Origin: Synanceia verrucosa
Lineage: Eukaryota > Chordata > Actinopteri > Perciformes > Synanceiidae
NCBI GenBank assembly: GCA_029721515.1
Contig: CM056553.1
Coordinates: forward strand, 12,466,447-12,530,446
Direction of reading: 5' to 3'
DNA length: 64,000 nucleotides
Positions 1-12,716 of this stretch are shown piece after piece. The notes under the pieces are model-generated. The model saw only the letters and a list, made by a program, of their open reading frames with translations. It had not been told where the DNA came from and searched no databases. Every line of letters starts with the position of its first letter. The first letter of the stretch is position 1. A program made the translations under genes and the position numbers.

Positions 1-62
1 ACAAAACAACTTGCTTGTGTTTACAGTTGACTCCAATTCAGCTTCATTTTTTCAATATTTTC

Positions 63-80
63 GTGTGTGTGTGTGTGTGT
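63..80. repeat. (GT)n microsatellite
   Basis: A run of about nine GT dinucleotides, followed by atgtac. Confidence 0.9.
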
Positions 81-3000
81 ATGTACAAGAGCATGGCACC
101 AAGCTAATAGCTTACCTTTTACTGGTATTTTCCATATATATGTAAATTTAGTCCATATAGTGTGAAAAAGCAATCTACACACCACATAAACGCCACTTTC
201 AGCTTTGGAAAGAAGGTTCTTGTCAGTGGGAAATTGCATCCTGGAAGCCTATATCAGCCCGACAGACTGTCAAACAAAACAATAGTCCCCCGTATGATGA
301 CTGACGATATGTTCCTGAAAAGTTCTCCCATTGTGAAAAACGGCTGACGTCTCTTAAATGCTTCATGTTTGTGCTCTTAAGAGGCTAACTGACCCATACG
401 GCACCAGACACTTTATCAGCAAGTTGCCATACTGTATTAGCAAATGATGTTGTCCAAGCAGCTGTTATTGATTCCAGAGGAGGCGGATACACAGGTCAAT
501 ACTAGGCTCTCAAAGGCATCAACAATCCTGACGGCACATATGACAACCATCCTTATTAAGAAACATCTCGCTGTGCCAACACAATGGATTTGTTGACTTG
601 AAAATAACAAGTTTGGACATTTTTCCTCCTCACTGCAGTAAGATAAAAAGTGAAATCCAGGAAGCGAAAAAACCTGAAGTGATGCAGCTACAGATTCTGC
701 TAGTGTTTGTGGTGATAAGATCAAGATAAAGGAAGACAAAGAGTCAAAGACAGAATGCCTTGGTGCCGAATGTGTGCGTCCTCGTGTGAATGCAGTTTCC
801 TAAATCCTACACACCGGCAGCCAGAGCTCAGTCTTCTAAAATGCCTGCACGGCTTACAAGCCGAGGGGAAAAAAAACATTTATACGCCTGATACAAAAGA
901 TAGTACAGATGAAAGACTTGTTGAGAGTCGTCTTGGCTGAATCATCTGTAACCTCATTACACACAGTGGGAGCAGCTAACCTCGTTTTGGGCTCGACTCT
1001 GTTTCCCTCTCTCTCTTTCTTAATGAAAAAAAGGTTTTCCATTCTAACTCTGGTGGAATCGAAAACACCTCACGTTGCACGCTGCACGACCGACTGGATG
1101 CACATCGGCTGCATTTGCCCACATGCAAATGGAGATTTCTCATAGATTGAACCGAACTGCACGGAGCTGTCAGCAGTGAGAATAGACTGCTTGACCAAAA
1201 GCCATTAAAGGCAAGCTTCCTTGCTCTAAGTGCAGCAGTGACCTTGGATCATAGTCCATAGACACGACCCACATAATACACCCAGGTGGGCCATTTGCCA
1301 CTTCAACTGTAGATGTGGATGGTGTCATTAATAAAGCAGGACACGTTTGTGATGTGTTACTAGGCTTTTCATTTATTCATTATGTCCGAGAAGGAGAGAG
1401 ATAAAAAATATAGAAGTAAACATCGGGAGTTTTCAAGAGAAAGCTGCTCAAAAATAGATCACACACACCCACAGAGGGAAAAACAAAAAGAGCAATACAG
1501 AAAAAAGAGAGCAGCAAGGTGGGAAACCTTGCCATCAGTGTGACCCCAGGGAGGGGGTTCCTGTCCTCTAGCTCACGCTCTCGCCCTACAAAGTCAGAGC
1601 CTTCTATTTATACTGCTCTGTAATGTTTGGCATTTCCTTCAAGCGGGGAAGAGTATGAACCATTGTTTTCCCTGGCTGCTGTTTGATTGGCTCAGCAGGC
1701 TCCATGAGTCGAAATGTCAGAGACTCATAGCTCTGTTTGTTCGATTAGTTTTATTTATCACTAATAAACATTCATTTGTTCCTCCTCGAGATGGGAAATC
1801 TTTTTGATCCGAGCTCAGACAGCAGTTTGATGTATTGCTTTGTGAAAAATTGATATGAGACATGTTATAGGTTGCCAGCTCTGGGAGAGGCAACCGCATC
1901 ACAAAACAATTGTCCAGAGACAGATCTGAGCTCACAGCTGCAGCAACAGTGATGTCGCACTGAACACATAATCACTGGAAACAGTCATTTGCTGTGGCGA
2001 GCAGTCACTCTAACCCTAAGGAGCAGACAACTTCACTGACACAGTGGCAGGCAGCATATTAATATTACAGAAATATGGAAATATATGCGGCTGAAATTCT
2101 AATGTGAGAGCCTTTTTTTTAAAAAAGGCTACACTTACACAGTCTCTTACATTTTGAATAATATTTTTGTGAATTGAGAAAACAAAAACCCACTCCACAC
2201 CCTCCCATAAAGCCCTGCAACTGAAGCCCACACAAATCAATAGGTTGTTAGTTAAACAATAGCTGCCAAGCATTTTAAAAATAGCCTTTCCCCAGGGCAC
2301 TGCAAAACCAAAGAGAATAATCGTGAAGGTTAACAATGCAGACTGTTATATCAATACTGAACTGAAGTTATGGCTTGGAGACTTCATAGAAGAGCTCATT
2401 CAAAGAGCTTTTTATTGCTGGAGGCAAGTTCACAAGAACTCCCACTCAGAGTAATGACGGGTCAGGATAAAAATGGTCAACTTCAGGAGCGCAATTTTAT
2501 ATATTAAGGAACTAATAGTGTTACAACATAACCTCCTGCAGGCGCTGACAGATGATCTATGTTTAGCAGCAGAGATATGCAGAGATGGCTTGAACTGATC
2601 AAGAAGGGAGCTGCTTTTAGAGAGCTGTTTCTCAAAAAAGCCTGCTGGGCATCATATGAGTGCTTATGATATAAGTATACATGTGCAAGCATGGGTAAAT
2701 CCAGGAAGGAGCAATGTTTTTTTCCTCGTCTTTACCCCCATTACTTGTGTCTTTGCTCTGTGCAGCTATTAATGCTCCCTAGAATCCTCCAAACACCTTT
2801 GGAGCTCAAAAATCTTTTTTTACACCTCCTCCCGTTTACACCTACCCTCTCTTTATAGTTATTCATCACTCTCAGCCACCATTTTCCATGGTTAATCTTA
2901 CTATTTTTAACTGCATCCTGCGCTAGCATTAGTATGGAGTTGCTCGTTATGGCAGCAGTTAAATGGCCCAGAAATAACGAGAGTGACTTTATATTGATTT

Positions 3001-3171
3001 TCACAGTAGTTAGAGATCTTTACAATCTTCTAATGCAGAGACTTGTGAAGCAAGTTGGAAATCTTATTCTTGTATACTTTGTATGTTGTGCATTTTGTAG
3101 AATCATCCATAATATCAACCTATGTCCATGCTACCACCACCACCATCGCCTCCACTGCTCCTGCATCCCAG
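81..3171. other. No gene recognised
   Basis: Unique-looking AT-rich sequence. The open frames here are short, overlap on both strands, and show neither a protein family signature nor paired splice signals. I see no repeat I can name. Confidence 0.6.
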
Positions 3172-3258
3172 AGAGGATCTCTACTGGACGGAGAGACTTC
3201 TGGGGTGGGCAGCATGACGGCAGAGCTGGGCCTGATCCCAAGCTGCCGGAGCCAGCAG
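3172..3258 (+). CDS. Possible internal exon, unknown gene
   Basis: I do not recognise a gene. An 87-bp segment, clearly more GC-rich than its surroundings, lies between a CAG acceptor after a pyrimidine-rich stretch (ending at 3171) and a good donor, CAG followed by GTGAG at 3259. It is exactly 29 codons long, so it would be a symmetric exon, and one frame is open throughout. That frame starts RGSLLDGETSG and ends LIPSCRSQQ. A second frame is also open across the segment, which weakens the case. No domain, signal peptide or membrane segment is visible. It would lie on the strand opposite to the promoter-like blocks at 9 and 55 kb. It could equally be a GC-rich conserved non-coding block. Confidence 0.2.
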
Positions 3259-4316
3259 GTGAGATCATGGGAAACACGTGTGTCTCAGTAGGAGTTTACA
3301 CAGGCAGCTGGCTGTTAACTACCGTGGTGGGAGGTTGGACGTCTCCTCGACTCAGCCGCTGCTGTTAGGCCTGGCTAATTCCTGTCTGGGTGGATTCTTC
3401 AGTGCACATCGTCACAACAGGACGTGCTAAGGTCACAATCACACCCACAGATTCTTCAGATCAAACTCAAATATTACTATGACTACATGTTTGTATTTGG
3501 TTGTTTTAGTTGAAGCTGTTCCATTACAAACAAAAGTTGCATCATCATTGGACATACTGTACAGTAGCAGCCAGGACGTTATAATGAATCTCTACCATAG
3601 ATGAAATTTCACAACAGCTTAATTGGGAAGATTTATTTCTTCATGCTTACAATTTTTAATATTTTACAGGAAAATTTGATTGCCTCTCTGCTTTCCCACG
3701 CTTTCAAAGCTCATCTCATTCACACACTTCCTACATCACCAAACAAGCAACTGAGTCAAGCTGTTATGTGTTTATGGAGTCTAATTCATTGTAAATATCA
3801 ATATTCAGCTCCTCATTGAATTCAACATCCTCACTTTCCAAAATCTATCTTTCTGCTAAGCTAACAGAAAGCCAGGCAACAGAGTACACCTGTTCAATGT
3901 CATCTAAATTCCAATTTTGTTTTTCTCACCTCCCAAATCAAACTGAAACAATGTTCTCAGCGTGCATGCAGCTTCAAAATAAGAGATTGTTATTGTGGCG
4001 GCCAAATTTGTCCAAGGTGCAATCTAGAGAGCTCCCTGGCTGATTAAGTTTCAAATAGTGCTGCTCTCAAGGAGCAATGGCACACAATTAGATTTTAGTC
4101 TCATGGGATTCCAATGTACACTGATGCTGTCTGTGGAATGTTAAGTCTGTGGACATCCAGCCGTTGCCCCGGGGACCACAGCCAATAAACCTTTTACCTT
4201 ACGAAGGAAACATTTAACCTGTCACCGTAACAGATCTTTGGGGTAAATAATTAGGTCATTTATTCTCTGGAACTGTTTGTAATTCAGTATTCCATGTGCA
4301 CAACTCTAATTGGAGC
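3259..4316. other. No gene recognised
   Basis: AT-rich unique sequence without a repeat or exon signature that I can support. Confidence 0.6.
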
Positions 4317-4372
4317 CAATTTTATTTGTATAGCCCAATATCACAAATTACAAGTTTGCCTCAGCCCTCTGA
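4317..4372. repeat. Fragment of a teleost interspersed repeat
   Basis: The stretch with tttatttgtatagcccaata followed by tcacaaattacaa resembles a repeat common in percomorph genomes. This is recognised from memory only. The copy is short, and its boundaries are approximate. Confidence 0.45.
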
Positions 4373-5688
4373 CCTTCACAAACAAGCCTCACATTGATTA
4401 AGGTAATTAATATCATGCTGTTATTAAAGAACTGAAAAGGACTGTGTTCAATGATACTGAGAAAAAGGGGTATGATAAAAAATACAGGTGAAGTACCAGC
4501 AGAGTCATAGTAGTATTTGTCCTCCATGTGTTGCAGGTTTCCAAACTTCTCTTCAGGTCAGTGGGTTGTTGGACATGAAATCTAAATCCTGGGCCTCTGC
4601 CTGCAGCGTGTTGGCTTTCACTGGTTTACCTTCAAAGGCTGGACCATGACATGTTCTCTGCCAGTTTGTCATCTGAGCTGCCCTGGCCTCCACGTATGTA
4701 AAGCTCTAACCTAATGGTTCCTAAGCATGAGATCCATTCCTGGCACTCCATGTTACAGAGGACAGAATAGGGAATTTAGCCTAGTAATGCATGTAAGTAT
4801 GTTTTGCATTAGTCAGCAACCTGAGGTCGACATCCTCTATTAGGTTGAGGATGACACTGCAGTGAGTCTGTTGACGTCCTAAGACTTCTTTCCAAGCAGG
4901 CACTTAGTCGATTTTACCAATCAGCTAACTATGGGATGTGGATTAGATGATAACGGCTAAATACTGACCAAATTAAATGCTAAGTAATTTGGATCTATGC
5001 TGCCTCCAGCCAAAGAAAATGCCAATGATTTTTGCCAAACCACAGTAAGCAGTGAATCTCATAGGCTGACTAGTAGTTTAGTATACAAGCCTTCACAATG
5101 TGAAGGCATTTCTCACACTTGTATTCTCTGTTCCACTCAGACAGCATTGTACGCAAGGTGACCACTTGGGTGTGAGTGCTCAGTACCAGTCTGAACTTTC
5201 CACTTCAAACAACATGTTTGTAAAGCAGCATCACCATAAAATCACATTAACACTACTTTTGGGCCAGAAGGAGAAGGTTACGTTATGTGGTGCGATGCAC
5301 GACTCCTCTGCTGAGCTACATGCAGTGTGAAATGTATCTGGGAGGCGGACTATGCCTGCACTCAGCGCAATGAACAGATCAAAGGAATCTGGAAACAAAA
5401 ACAGGAGGGAATCTGTCACACCATACATCCATCCATGCCATGTCTGCCTCGACTCCCACATTCATTCCCTTGATCCATTCTCTATTTCACATAGAAACCT
5501 TCTCATCTGCTAATGAATGCTCCTCAGTAAAGACTTGGCAGTCTGCTTCTTGTATTCAGTTTTAGTACATTAAATGGTAAATTATTGCAGCTTTCATATA
5601 GGCATTTCACACATAACATCACCTCCATCCCACTAATCAGAATGTGACTATTAAACTGGGTCATTTTCTTTCACTGAAAACAACATTT
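4373..5688. other. No gene recognised
   Basis: Unique-looking sequence. A minus-strand donor-like site near 4630 (AAG followed by GTAAAC) has no convincing exon attached. Confidence 0.55.
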
Positions 5689-5913
5689 ATTACCTTCCCA
5701 GGTTATGTTTTCACCAGGGATTGTTTATTTATTTATTTGTATGTATGTTTGTTGGTTTTAAATTAATCAGTTTTAAGTAAGACCACTTGAAAACTTTGTC
5801 AAAAACATCCATAATTTTTTGAGTTACTTTGCTAACCGACAAAAAACAACAAACATGCAAATAAATAAACAAACCCTGGTGAAAACACAGCCTCCTTGGC
5901 GGCGGGGGTAACT
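5689..5913. mobile_element. Foldback MITE, about 225 bp
   Basis: The two ends are inverted repeats of roughly 45 bp. The left arm reads gttatgttttcaccaggg and then a TTTA-rich stretch. The right arm, read in reverse complement, gives gctgtgttttcaccaggg and then the same TTTA-rich stretch and a TTTGTTG end. The outer ends resemble attacc and ggtaac. The centre carries 'gagttactttgctaac', which I recognise as part of a very abundant fish MITE-like family. There is no coding capacity. The transposon superfamily is not assigned. Confidence 0.75.
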
Positions 5914-8479
5914 TTCAGTAAAAAGTCGCTGCTGCCTTGGCAGAGGTCTGCTCTCTCTGAGTTCTTTACTGGTATTGTATTTGTTTCACAAATGTGAATA
6001 ATAAGAAGGCATTTGCTTATGATCACTGCTGACTGTCACTCAGGCTAAACTGGGTTGCCAGTTACTAACAAGTATTTGTGAACAGTCTATTGCAGGAAGT
6101 AAGTTGCACATAGTTCGCCTTCAAGCCATTTCACATCTTCTGAGGTTTAGACAACAAACTTACTTGGTAAGGTTTCGGAAACGATCCTGGTTTGGGTTGG
6201 AATAAACCCGTTTTGGCAGAAAGACCTGAAGGCAAACTTCTCCCTCGTGTTAGCGGGATTTCTTTTAGGAGATTTGTAATCTTCTCAGTGAATGACTTTC
6301 AGCAGGAGGAGTCGTCCTCTTTTAAAACAGTGGCTGGTTAGGGCTCAGCAGGAATGTTGCTGCTGTTCCACCTGTTTGACACTTCCCATTTAACATAGCG
6401 AGAGTGATACATTTGTTTCTTTTGCTGTGCCAACTCTTGTGGTTAACACGAGGCTTGTTACAGATCCCTGTTGCTTCATTGCACTTAGCTGTAGATAACA
6501 TTTATGAAAGATCCTTCTGTCAGTATACACACACTGGCAGCTGCTTTGTACAGCTTACAAAAGCACGAAGGGATGCTATGATTATGCTTACTTCAATGCT
6601 CCTAACACATCACCAACCTAAAAGCACACTCTCGGGTACTGTTGCTATTATAAAACAGACAAATACAAATAATATAATTTCTTCCAACCAGAACACAAAC
6701 ACTAACAGCATATTCAAATCAGAGCAAGATGGCAGGTCATATGATGAGAATATCAGTGGCAGCAGCACCAACTTCAGACTGTTTCAAAGTTCCATCAAGG
6801 TAAATGGAAGACCTTTTAATACCACTTGGGATTAGATGTACGACTTACGCCACCTCTGAAATGAAAATGAAAAAGTTTTACCTAACTGGGCTTAATTCTA
6901 AGCTGCTGCACACAAGACTTTATTTAAAAAAAAAAAGTCTTCAAGGACTTTTGAGGACCTTGACTAAAGGTGAGGAACACAATATAATTGATGATCTAAC
7001 ATGTACCTGCAGACACCTTGATAAATAAGCTACTGTCACAAATACAGATCAGAGACATATTTTTTTTTTTTAGATACATCAACCCGTCACTGTAGGAAGT
7101 TCAAAATAACACAAATAACATGTGCATGTCTGCTATTTCCTTGTGTTCAGTGAACTGCTGTGCTGTGTTATTAAGTAACAATCAGTATCTGTATTATTTT
7201 CCACTTCCTTTTTACAATTCTGTATCAAAGACAAAGGTTCTTGTGTCAACTTTTTTGCACCTAACCTGCCTTTAACAATCCAAACCATGACTGTTACAAA
7301 GCATCTAGCAATATAGCCTTGTGTTAAAGATCTATGTTAAATCCCTCTCTCAAGCTATTTAATTCAGCCTATATATCACTGGACAATGATGCCACTTTCC
7401 CTTAATCTCCTCATTGTCATTAGTGAATAGACAGAACTTTTATGCACAAAAGACCAAACAAAACAGGTTAATGGCAGGTGAAGCAGATACTGAGCAGTGA
7501 GCTCCTGACAGGGAGCAGCACCCACTATTCCTCAGAGAAGAAACACTCAAGGAGTCGGGTGGAAAGAGAGAGCAAGGAGACAGATGATTGATGCATGGAT
7601 AAACCAAGAGAGAGAGAAAGATGAGAGACACTTAGACATGAGAGGGAAGATGAGAGAGAAAGAGAGAGACAGAGAGACCACAGTAAAGCAACCCTAAAGA
7701 CAGTCAGGAAAGAGGATGTATGGCTTTTGAGGGTATAAGTGGCAGCCTAGAGCACTGACTCTTGTTTATTTGAGATGGGAGCATACATGACTGTGCCGAT
7801 GTGTAAATCGGCCTGATGAGCCATGTTGGGTAATGGTACGAGACGGAGCAGCTCTGGGGCTTCATAGTAAAAAAAAGGGTAAACTACCACTACAGTGCAC
7901 TTATAAGAGAAGCACGGGCTGATTGGGTTTGTGCTCTTCGGCCACTTTGGTGCTCAAACAGCTGACACAGTTTCAATGTGGACACAGGACTTAAGATTCA
8001 GTAACAAAAGCAACAACAACCAAATAAAAAAGCAGCTCAAGATGTAATCCATAGACCTTGTAACAACAGCAGTGACCTTCTCTGGTAGCCCAACAACAAG
8101 CACATTCCCTCCTACTGTCAGCTGAGCTCAGCAGGATCATCAGAACACAGCTCAGCTCACCGCAGGAGATGAATGATGTGCAGCCACACTTCAACTCTCT
8201 CCTGACAACTTTGTGCATTTCATCACAATTTGACAGATGGTATAAATTCTGAGGCACCAGCCTACTTCTCCAACGCCACCCCCGGTGGCAGATTTATTTT
8301 TTGATTTTTAGGTGAGTGTTTGTTGCTTCGGATCAGCTGGAATCAGAAAGTAAAGACTTCATCTACGCAGAAGAATAATATTACAAGAGCATTACAGTGA
8401 TAAAAGACAAGGTGTAACAACAAGTTCACTGCAGGGGTAAAGATGTGTCTGAAATAGGCTACTGTAAAAAACATGTGAC
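5914..8479. other. No gene recognised; GA-rich patch at 7562-7675
   Basis: AT-rich sequence with short A and T homopolymers (near 6926 and 7061) and an impure GA-rich stretch at about 7562-7675. Open frames are short and incidental. Confidence 0.55.
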
Positions 8480-9340
8480 GTGACCAGGTCAGATTTCTGC
8501 TTTTGTTTTCAGAATGAAGATACCATGAGAATCAGGATCTGTGCGCAGCGTACAGATCATTCCTAACTAAAACAGTGCAAATCAGTGAAAAAAAACACAC
8601 TAACATAAGCAGACGGTCTTAACTGTTCCATGTGTCTGCACGCAACACATCTCAACTGCTGAATCATTCTAAAACACCAGCATGCCAGCCTCTGCGCAGC
8701 AGGGGACCCAAAGTATGGTCCAGGGCCCCTCCATGGTCTCACACTCACAGAGGGGATAAGATGTAAAATTGGAAAATATACAATTTAACGATAATGATCC
8801 CAATGAGAACGCATGTTCGATGCTTTGTTTCACTCCAAACGCATGCAGACTGCAGCTCTGAAACACAAATCTGTCAAATGTGCCAAACACCAGATTCGGT
8901 GCGTCTTTGGGCATAAAAACACGCACGAGAAACACTGTCCGTAAAGTGTCGAAGTTTGCGCCTTATGCCAGCTGACTACTTTAGGCAATGAACACACTCC
9001 ATTAAAGAGAGAGCTTAAAACATATCAGCACAATCCCGGTGTATGATGGTGGAAAATATAACCACCGGTTTCCGTTTCTATTCCGGAGCGCCTCTCCTCC
9101 TCTCTCCAACCCACACAGAGACACGGAGACAGACACTCACCAGCTTTACATGCCGATCTCTCTTTTCTTCTGTCATCTTGAAAAGTAGCCCGAAATGAAG
9201 TTAGAAAGAGAGACGAAAGGACAGGGGCTCAACCGTGCCGGGATACTATAGAGGATCCGTCTCCTATAAAGTCTGTTCCACGCAGCGCAAAAACGCAGCC
9301 CGGTGCGTTCAGTCAGTGGAGAAGCACCGCTCAGCTGGCG
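8480..9340 (-). promoter_or_regulatory. CpG-enriched promoter-like region
   Basis: CpG dinucleotides are clearly more frequent here than in the flanks, especially at 9060-9330. A plausible first coding exon lies inside on the minus strand (9176-9141), and a GA/CT microsatellite lies just upstream of it. A TATAAA also occurs on the plus strand at 9265-9270, so the direction is not certain. I infer a promoter and 5' untranslated region. No transcription start can be fixed from sequence alone. Confidence 0.4.
9141..9176 (-). CDS. Possible first coding exon, unknown gene
   Basis: On the minus strand, an ATG at 9176-9174 opens 12 codons, MTEEKRDRHVKL, that run straight into a textbook splice donor, CTG followed by GTGAGT at 9140-9135. 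The start has a purine at -3 (AAG before ATG), and an in-frame TAA lies eight codons upstream, so this ATG would be the true start. The surrounding sequence is CpG-enriched, as expected for a 5' untranslated region and promoter. The peptide is highly charged and has no signal sequence. Twelve residues are too few to name a family. I found no convincing second exon between here and position 1, so that exon would lie outside the window or be unrecognisable to me. A chance ATG and donor pair is the main alternative. Confidence 0.4.
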
Positions 9341-9395
9341 ACAGCAGCCAGGCAGGCGCAATATACAACTTTGGGAAAATGAAAGAGGGAAGGAG

Positions 9396-9399
<4 letters not shown>

Positions 9400-9434
<35 letters not shown>
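9400..9434. repeat. (GA)n microsatellite
   Basis: About 17 perfect GA units. Several overlapping open frames through it are simple artefacts of the repeat. It lies just upstream of the candidate minus-strand first exon. Confidence 0.95.
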
Positions 9435-9436
<2 letters not shown>

Positions 9437-9936
9437 ATCACAGGAAAGCGGCTCCTCCCACCGACACAATACAAAAAGCAACAGCCAGCAGACAGACAGA
9501 GGAGCCTCAGTGGTAGTGGAGCAGAGCTGCTACTGTCACTGTAGCCCATTTTACAATAAATATGTTCCAGCAGTCTACTGGATAATCTGATTTAAATATG
9601 AGGGTCAAGTGGGTGATAATAACCAAGATAAGATAAGGTAAAACTTAATCCATCTAAAAGAAATTTTTTGAGTGACAACACAAAGTCGGAAATGCAATCA
9701 GATAAAAAAAGTAAATACAGTGCAGAATAGTGCAAAATGCAAATAGAAAAAAAAGATGAAATAAAAAAAAACACTAAATAAGAACAATTAACTTAAAAGT
9801 AGGAAAAGGGCTGTCCACCACTGAAAAAATCCTCAGTCAACTCATGCTCATAAAATTTGACCTCCCATCACCCTTTGTGTTCCTTCCGAGGACCAGTTAT
9901 AAACACTGACCACTGCAGACCGACAGTAAGTATTAT

Positions 9937-10242
9937 CCATCCATACATTATTAACCACTTATCCTATGTCGCAGGGGGGCTGGAGCAGAAAGGCAGGGCA
10001 CACCCTGGATAAGTCGCCAGTTCATCGCAGGGAACATAGAGACAATTAAGATTAACCAGTTGATCTTCCCCATGCATTTTTTTGGATGGTGGGAAAAAGC
10101 CAGAGAAAAACAGAGTACCTGGAGAGAACCCATGCAGGCACGGGGAGAACATGCAAACTCCACACAGAAAGGCCCCGAACCCCGTACCTTCTTGCTGTGA
10201 GGTGACAGTGCTAACCACTACATCACCGTGCCGCTCTGGTAG
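9937..10242 (-). mobile_element. tRNA-derived SINE, copy 1
   Basis: Read on the minus strand, it begins with a tRNA-like head: an A-box-like TGATGTAGTGG (plus positions 10215-10225), then gttagcactgtcacctcaca and a degraded B box around ggggttcgggg. It continues with the characteristic body (gtggagtttgcatgttctcc, cagggtgtgccctgcc) and ends in a GGAT-rich tail (atggatggataa). It is homologous along most of its length to the 35.2-kb copy. The flanks carry a possible 9-bp target duplication with one mismatch (aagtattat at 9928-9936 and aactattat at 10243-10251). Non-coding, with transcription by Pol III inferred from the head. Heavily diverged B box, so probably inactive. Confidence 0.85.
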
Positions 10243-11379
10243 AACTATTATATATCATCTTTCTACGGGTTACCACACTGGAGACATATTGTATACAAAA
10301 GAATATATGCAATATAACATATGCCGGTGACTGACAGCCTGTCCTGCACAAGTCAGACCTGACATACCGCTGAAGTACCATTCCTTCCTCATATATTGTT
10401 CTCTGCATTAGAGCCACATGCACAATGGGTTAACTGTGGGTGCCTTATAATAATGATTCATACACAAAACTGATCGCATGCTGCTTTAGGCTCCTGTAGA
10501 GTTTAAGGTGTATTTGACATTTCAGCAAACTTTTTAAAGCCGTGTTCTTTCCAACTGTTGCCTCCAGAAACGTCTCACCACTGGTCACGTCGAATACCAA
10601 AGTGCTGTTCCTCTGATATCAAAGGCAGAAGCTTACACAAAGCTTCAACAAACCAGCCTTGACTGAAGTCACTTTTGAGGCATCACAGACACCTTTTCGA
10701 GTTCAACATTCTTGGCTGCCATTGAAGTCGTATGTAATATGAAATACTTGTATCTAATACTGAGGCTTGAGCTCCTGCCTAACCTGTTTGGGCATGTAAT
10801 TTCTATAATGTTAATCGGGTTGGGTTCACGCCAATTTCCTAGTGTTTTGTAATGCTTATTTGAATTTAATATTGACAGTTTTGGGGCTGTGCTGTGCATT
10901 TATTCATTCATTCTGCTGTCACCACACTGAACAAACTTTAGACTATGACTTCACTGTGCAGGTTCTCATGGGATCAAGCCTGTTTTTTTTTTTTATATAT
11001 AAATATATATATATCCAACGTAAGTCATGTGAGCTTAGAGTGTGTTAAGGGTGTGACACAGCAGGCAGGCTGCTGCTAAACAGTGCCAGACAAGGTGTGG
11101 TCTGACATGCAGGTGTGCTCTGCAACTGTCAACAAGAACTGTCTGTTCCTGTGAGCGTACTGTTTACTATATTTACCTGTCTACCTACAATCAATACATC
11201 TACAAACACAGATGTCATGCCTTTTCTTGTCTTGATAACTGTTTGTGGACCTCCTTCTTGCCAAACCCTGTCTTTCTGTCTGCAGCAAAGTCGACCTCCC
11301 ATTGTGCAAATCGTTTTCCTGATCTGTACTGTGTATGCTAGAGTCTGTGTGTCTGTCTGCTGTGCTTCTTTCTGCACAG
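10243..11379. other. No gene recognised
   Basis: AT-rich sequence with a T-run and short TA tract at about 10981-11015. Confidence 0.55.
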
Positions 11380-11438
11380 AGATACTGGAAAACCCTGTGA
11401 GTCACTGTGAAGCCAAGGTGGCGTTTCCAGACAAACAG
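11380..11438 (+). CDS. Weak candidate internal exon
   Basis: Not recognised. A 59-bp segment follows a strong-looking acceptor (pyrimidine-rich tract ending in tctgcacag at 11379) and precedes a donor, CAG followed by GTATAA at 11439. One frame is open through it and would contribute the tail of a split codon plus ILENPVSHCEAKVAFPDKQ, after which reading stops at once in the donor sequence. It has no known motif. Acceptor-like pyrimidine tracts are common in this window, so chance is a serious alternative. Confidence 0.15.
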
Positions 11439-12653
11439 GTATAATGGAAAATTCCCCCTCATCTACACTCTCTACAATAAACAGCCACACATTTCTGTAT
11501 GGTTCTATTATTATCTATTTCTTGAAAACACAATTTGAGCAAGTCAGTATTAAACTTGAATTTCCACCAGGGGTATCTGGGATTTAAATGGTTTTTTAGG
11601 CTTTGATCCTGACAGAATGGTTAGCTGATTGCACAGATTTAGCCTGGATCCAGCCCCGGGCACCCATCACTGACCACGTGGACATCTGATCTTCACGATT
11701 GGCAGTCGTGAAGGCAGCTTCGGCGTCCAGCACTCTGAATGAACTCAGCAATTTGTGGTGTGCTGGACAGTGCTGATGTGTGTTTACTTGCTGTGTGTGC
11801 CGAGCAACCACTTGCTGCCGTGTTGGGATTGGTCAGGGGATTGCTACTGATCATTTTGAGTAAATTTGTTTCACTCGGTCACTCCAACTTGAGCTACTGA
11901 GACTCACTAGCTGGCTAATACATCATACTCCCATGTAATTACAGCAATATAGAACATGGAAAAAAGATTATAATAGAAAAAAATGAGTCACCTTGCTGTC
12001 ACCTGCTGTTACACTCATATGACATACTCTTTTTACTGCATATATTTACTCGATGCACCCTTATAATTATGTTGGTCTGTCAAAGCCATCAGTGCTTTCT
12101 TATCTCTTTTGCTTCCATGCTTACCACCACATCACTCACCCAAACGCTACGCAGTGATCTGCTACTTCTTCTCCTTGTTATAACGCATTTTAGATTCCCA
12201 CATCCATCCCAGCAACCTACTAAACCATAATACCATTATGGTTACTCCCTACTATTTGCTATGTTGAGTTTTTTTGGGGGGGGAGAGGCGACAAGGTCAG
12301 AGCCAACATGCTGAATATTTGAATGAGTTCCAAACTAAAAATGCTGCATTAGAAAACAAAAGACGAGATAAAGAGTGTGACGCACACTTGTGAAAGATGA
12401 GAGGTCAATGACAGAATGAGGACAGGCCGCAGAACTGATGCTGCTGTTGACAGTAGACACACTGGCCACTGGAGACTTGGCCTCACTATTGTGCTACTGC
12501 GGCCCAGACATGGGACTCATTACATATCAAATTACCATCAGTGGCAATACTTAATACTTGTGTGTGCACTTTGAAGTGCATGACAAATCACCGACACCAC
12601 ACACAGTGTGTGCCCAGATAGGAAACGCATCAGCTCCTCTCTTCCTCTCCCAG
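11439..12653. other. No gene recognised
   Basis: AT-rich sequence with a G homopolymer near 12274-12283 and no support for coding function. Confidence 0.55.
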
Positions 12654-12716
12654 CCCACAGATCAGCAGGGTGTAACTGTACAGCACCAGGCTGTCTGTGT
12701 GCTGCAGCAACATGAG
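12654..12716 (+). CDS. Weak candidate internal exon
   Basis: A 63-bp, 21-codon segment beginning PTDQQGVTVQ sits after a good acceptor (tcctctcttcctctcccag, ending at 12653) and before a donor-like GAG followed by GTGATC at 12717. The frame stays open on both sides, so the splice sites do not rescue the reading frame. No family is recognised. Minus-strand frames across the same DNA are also open. Confidence 0.13.

Noticed and set aside
116..174. Minus-strand donor AAAAG followed by GTAAGC near 116 with a possible 59-bp exon
   Set aside because: The acceptor lacks a pyrimidine tract, and the putative exon is as AT-rich as its surroundings.
2934..3368. A 144-codon plus-strand open frame
   Set aside because: It begins in AT-rich intron-like sequence, has no domain, and overlaps a different open frame. 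Only the central 87 bp has exon-like signals, and in the other frame.
9173..9590. Arg/Glu-rich and Ser/Leu-rich open frames
   Set aside because: They run through the GA microsatellite and are open on both strands for that reason alone.
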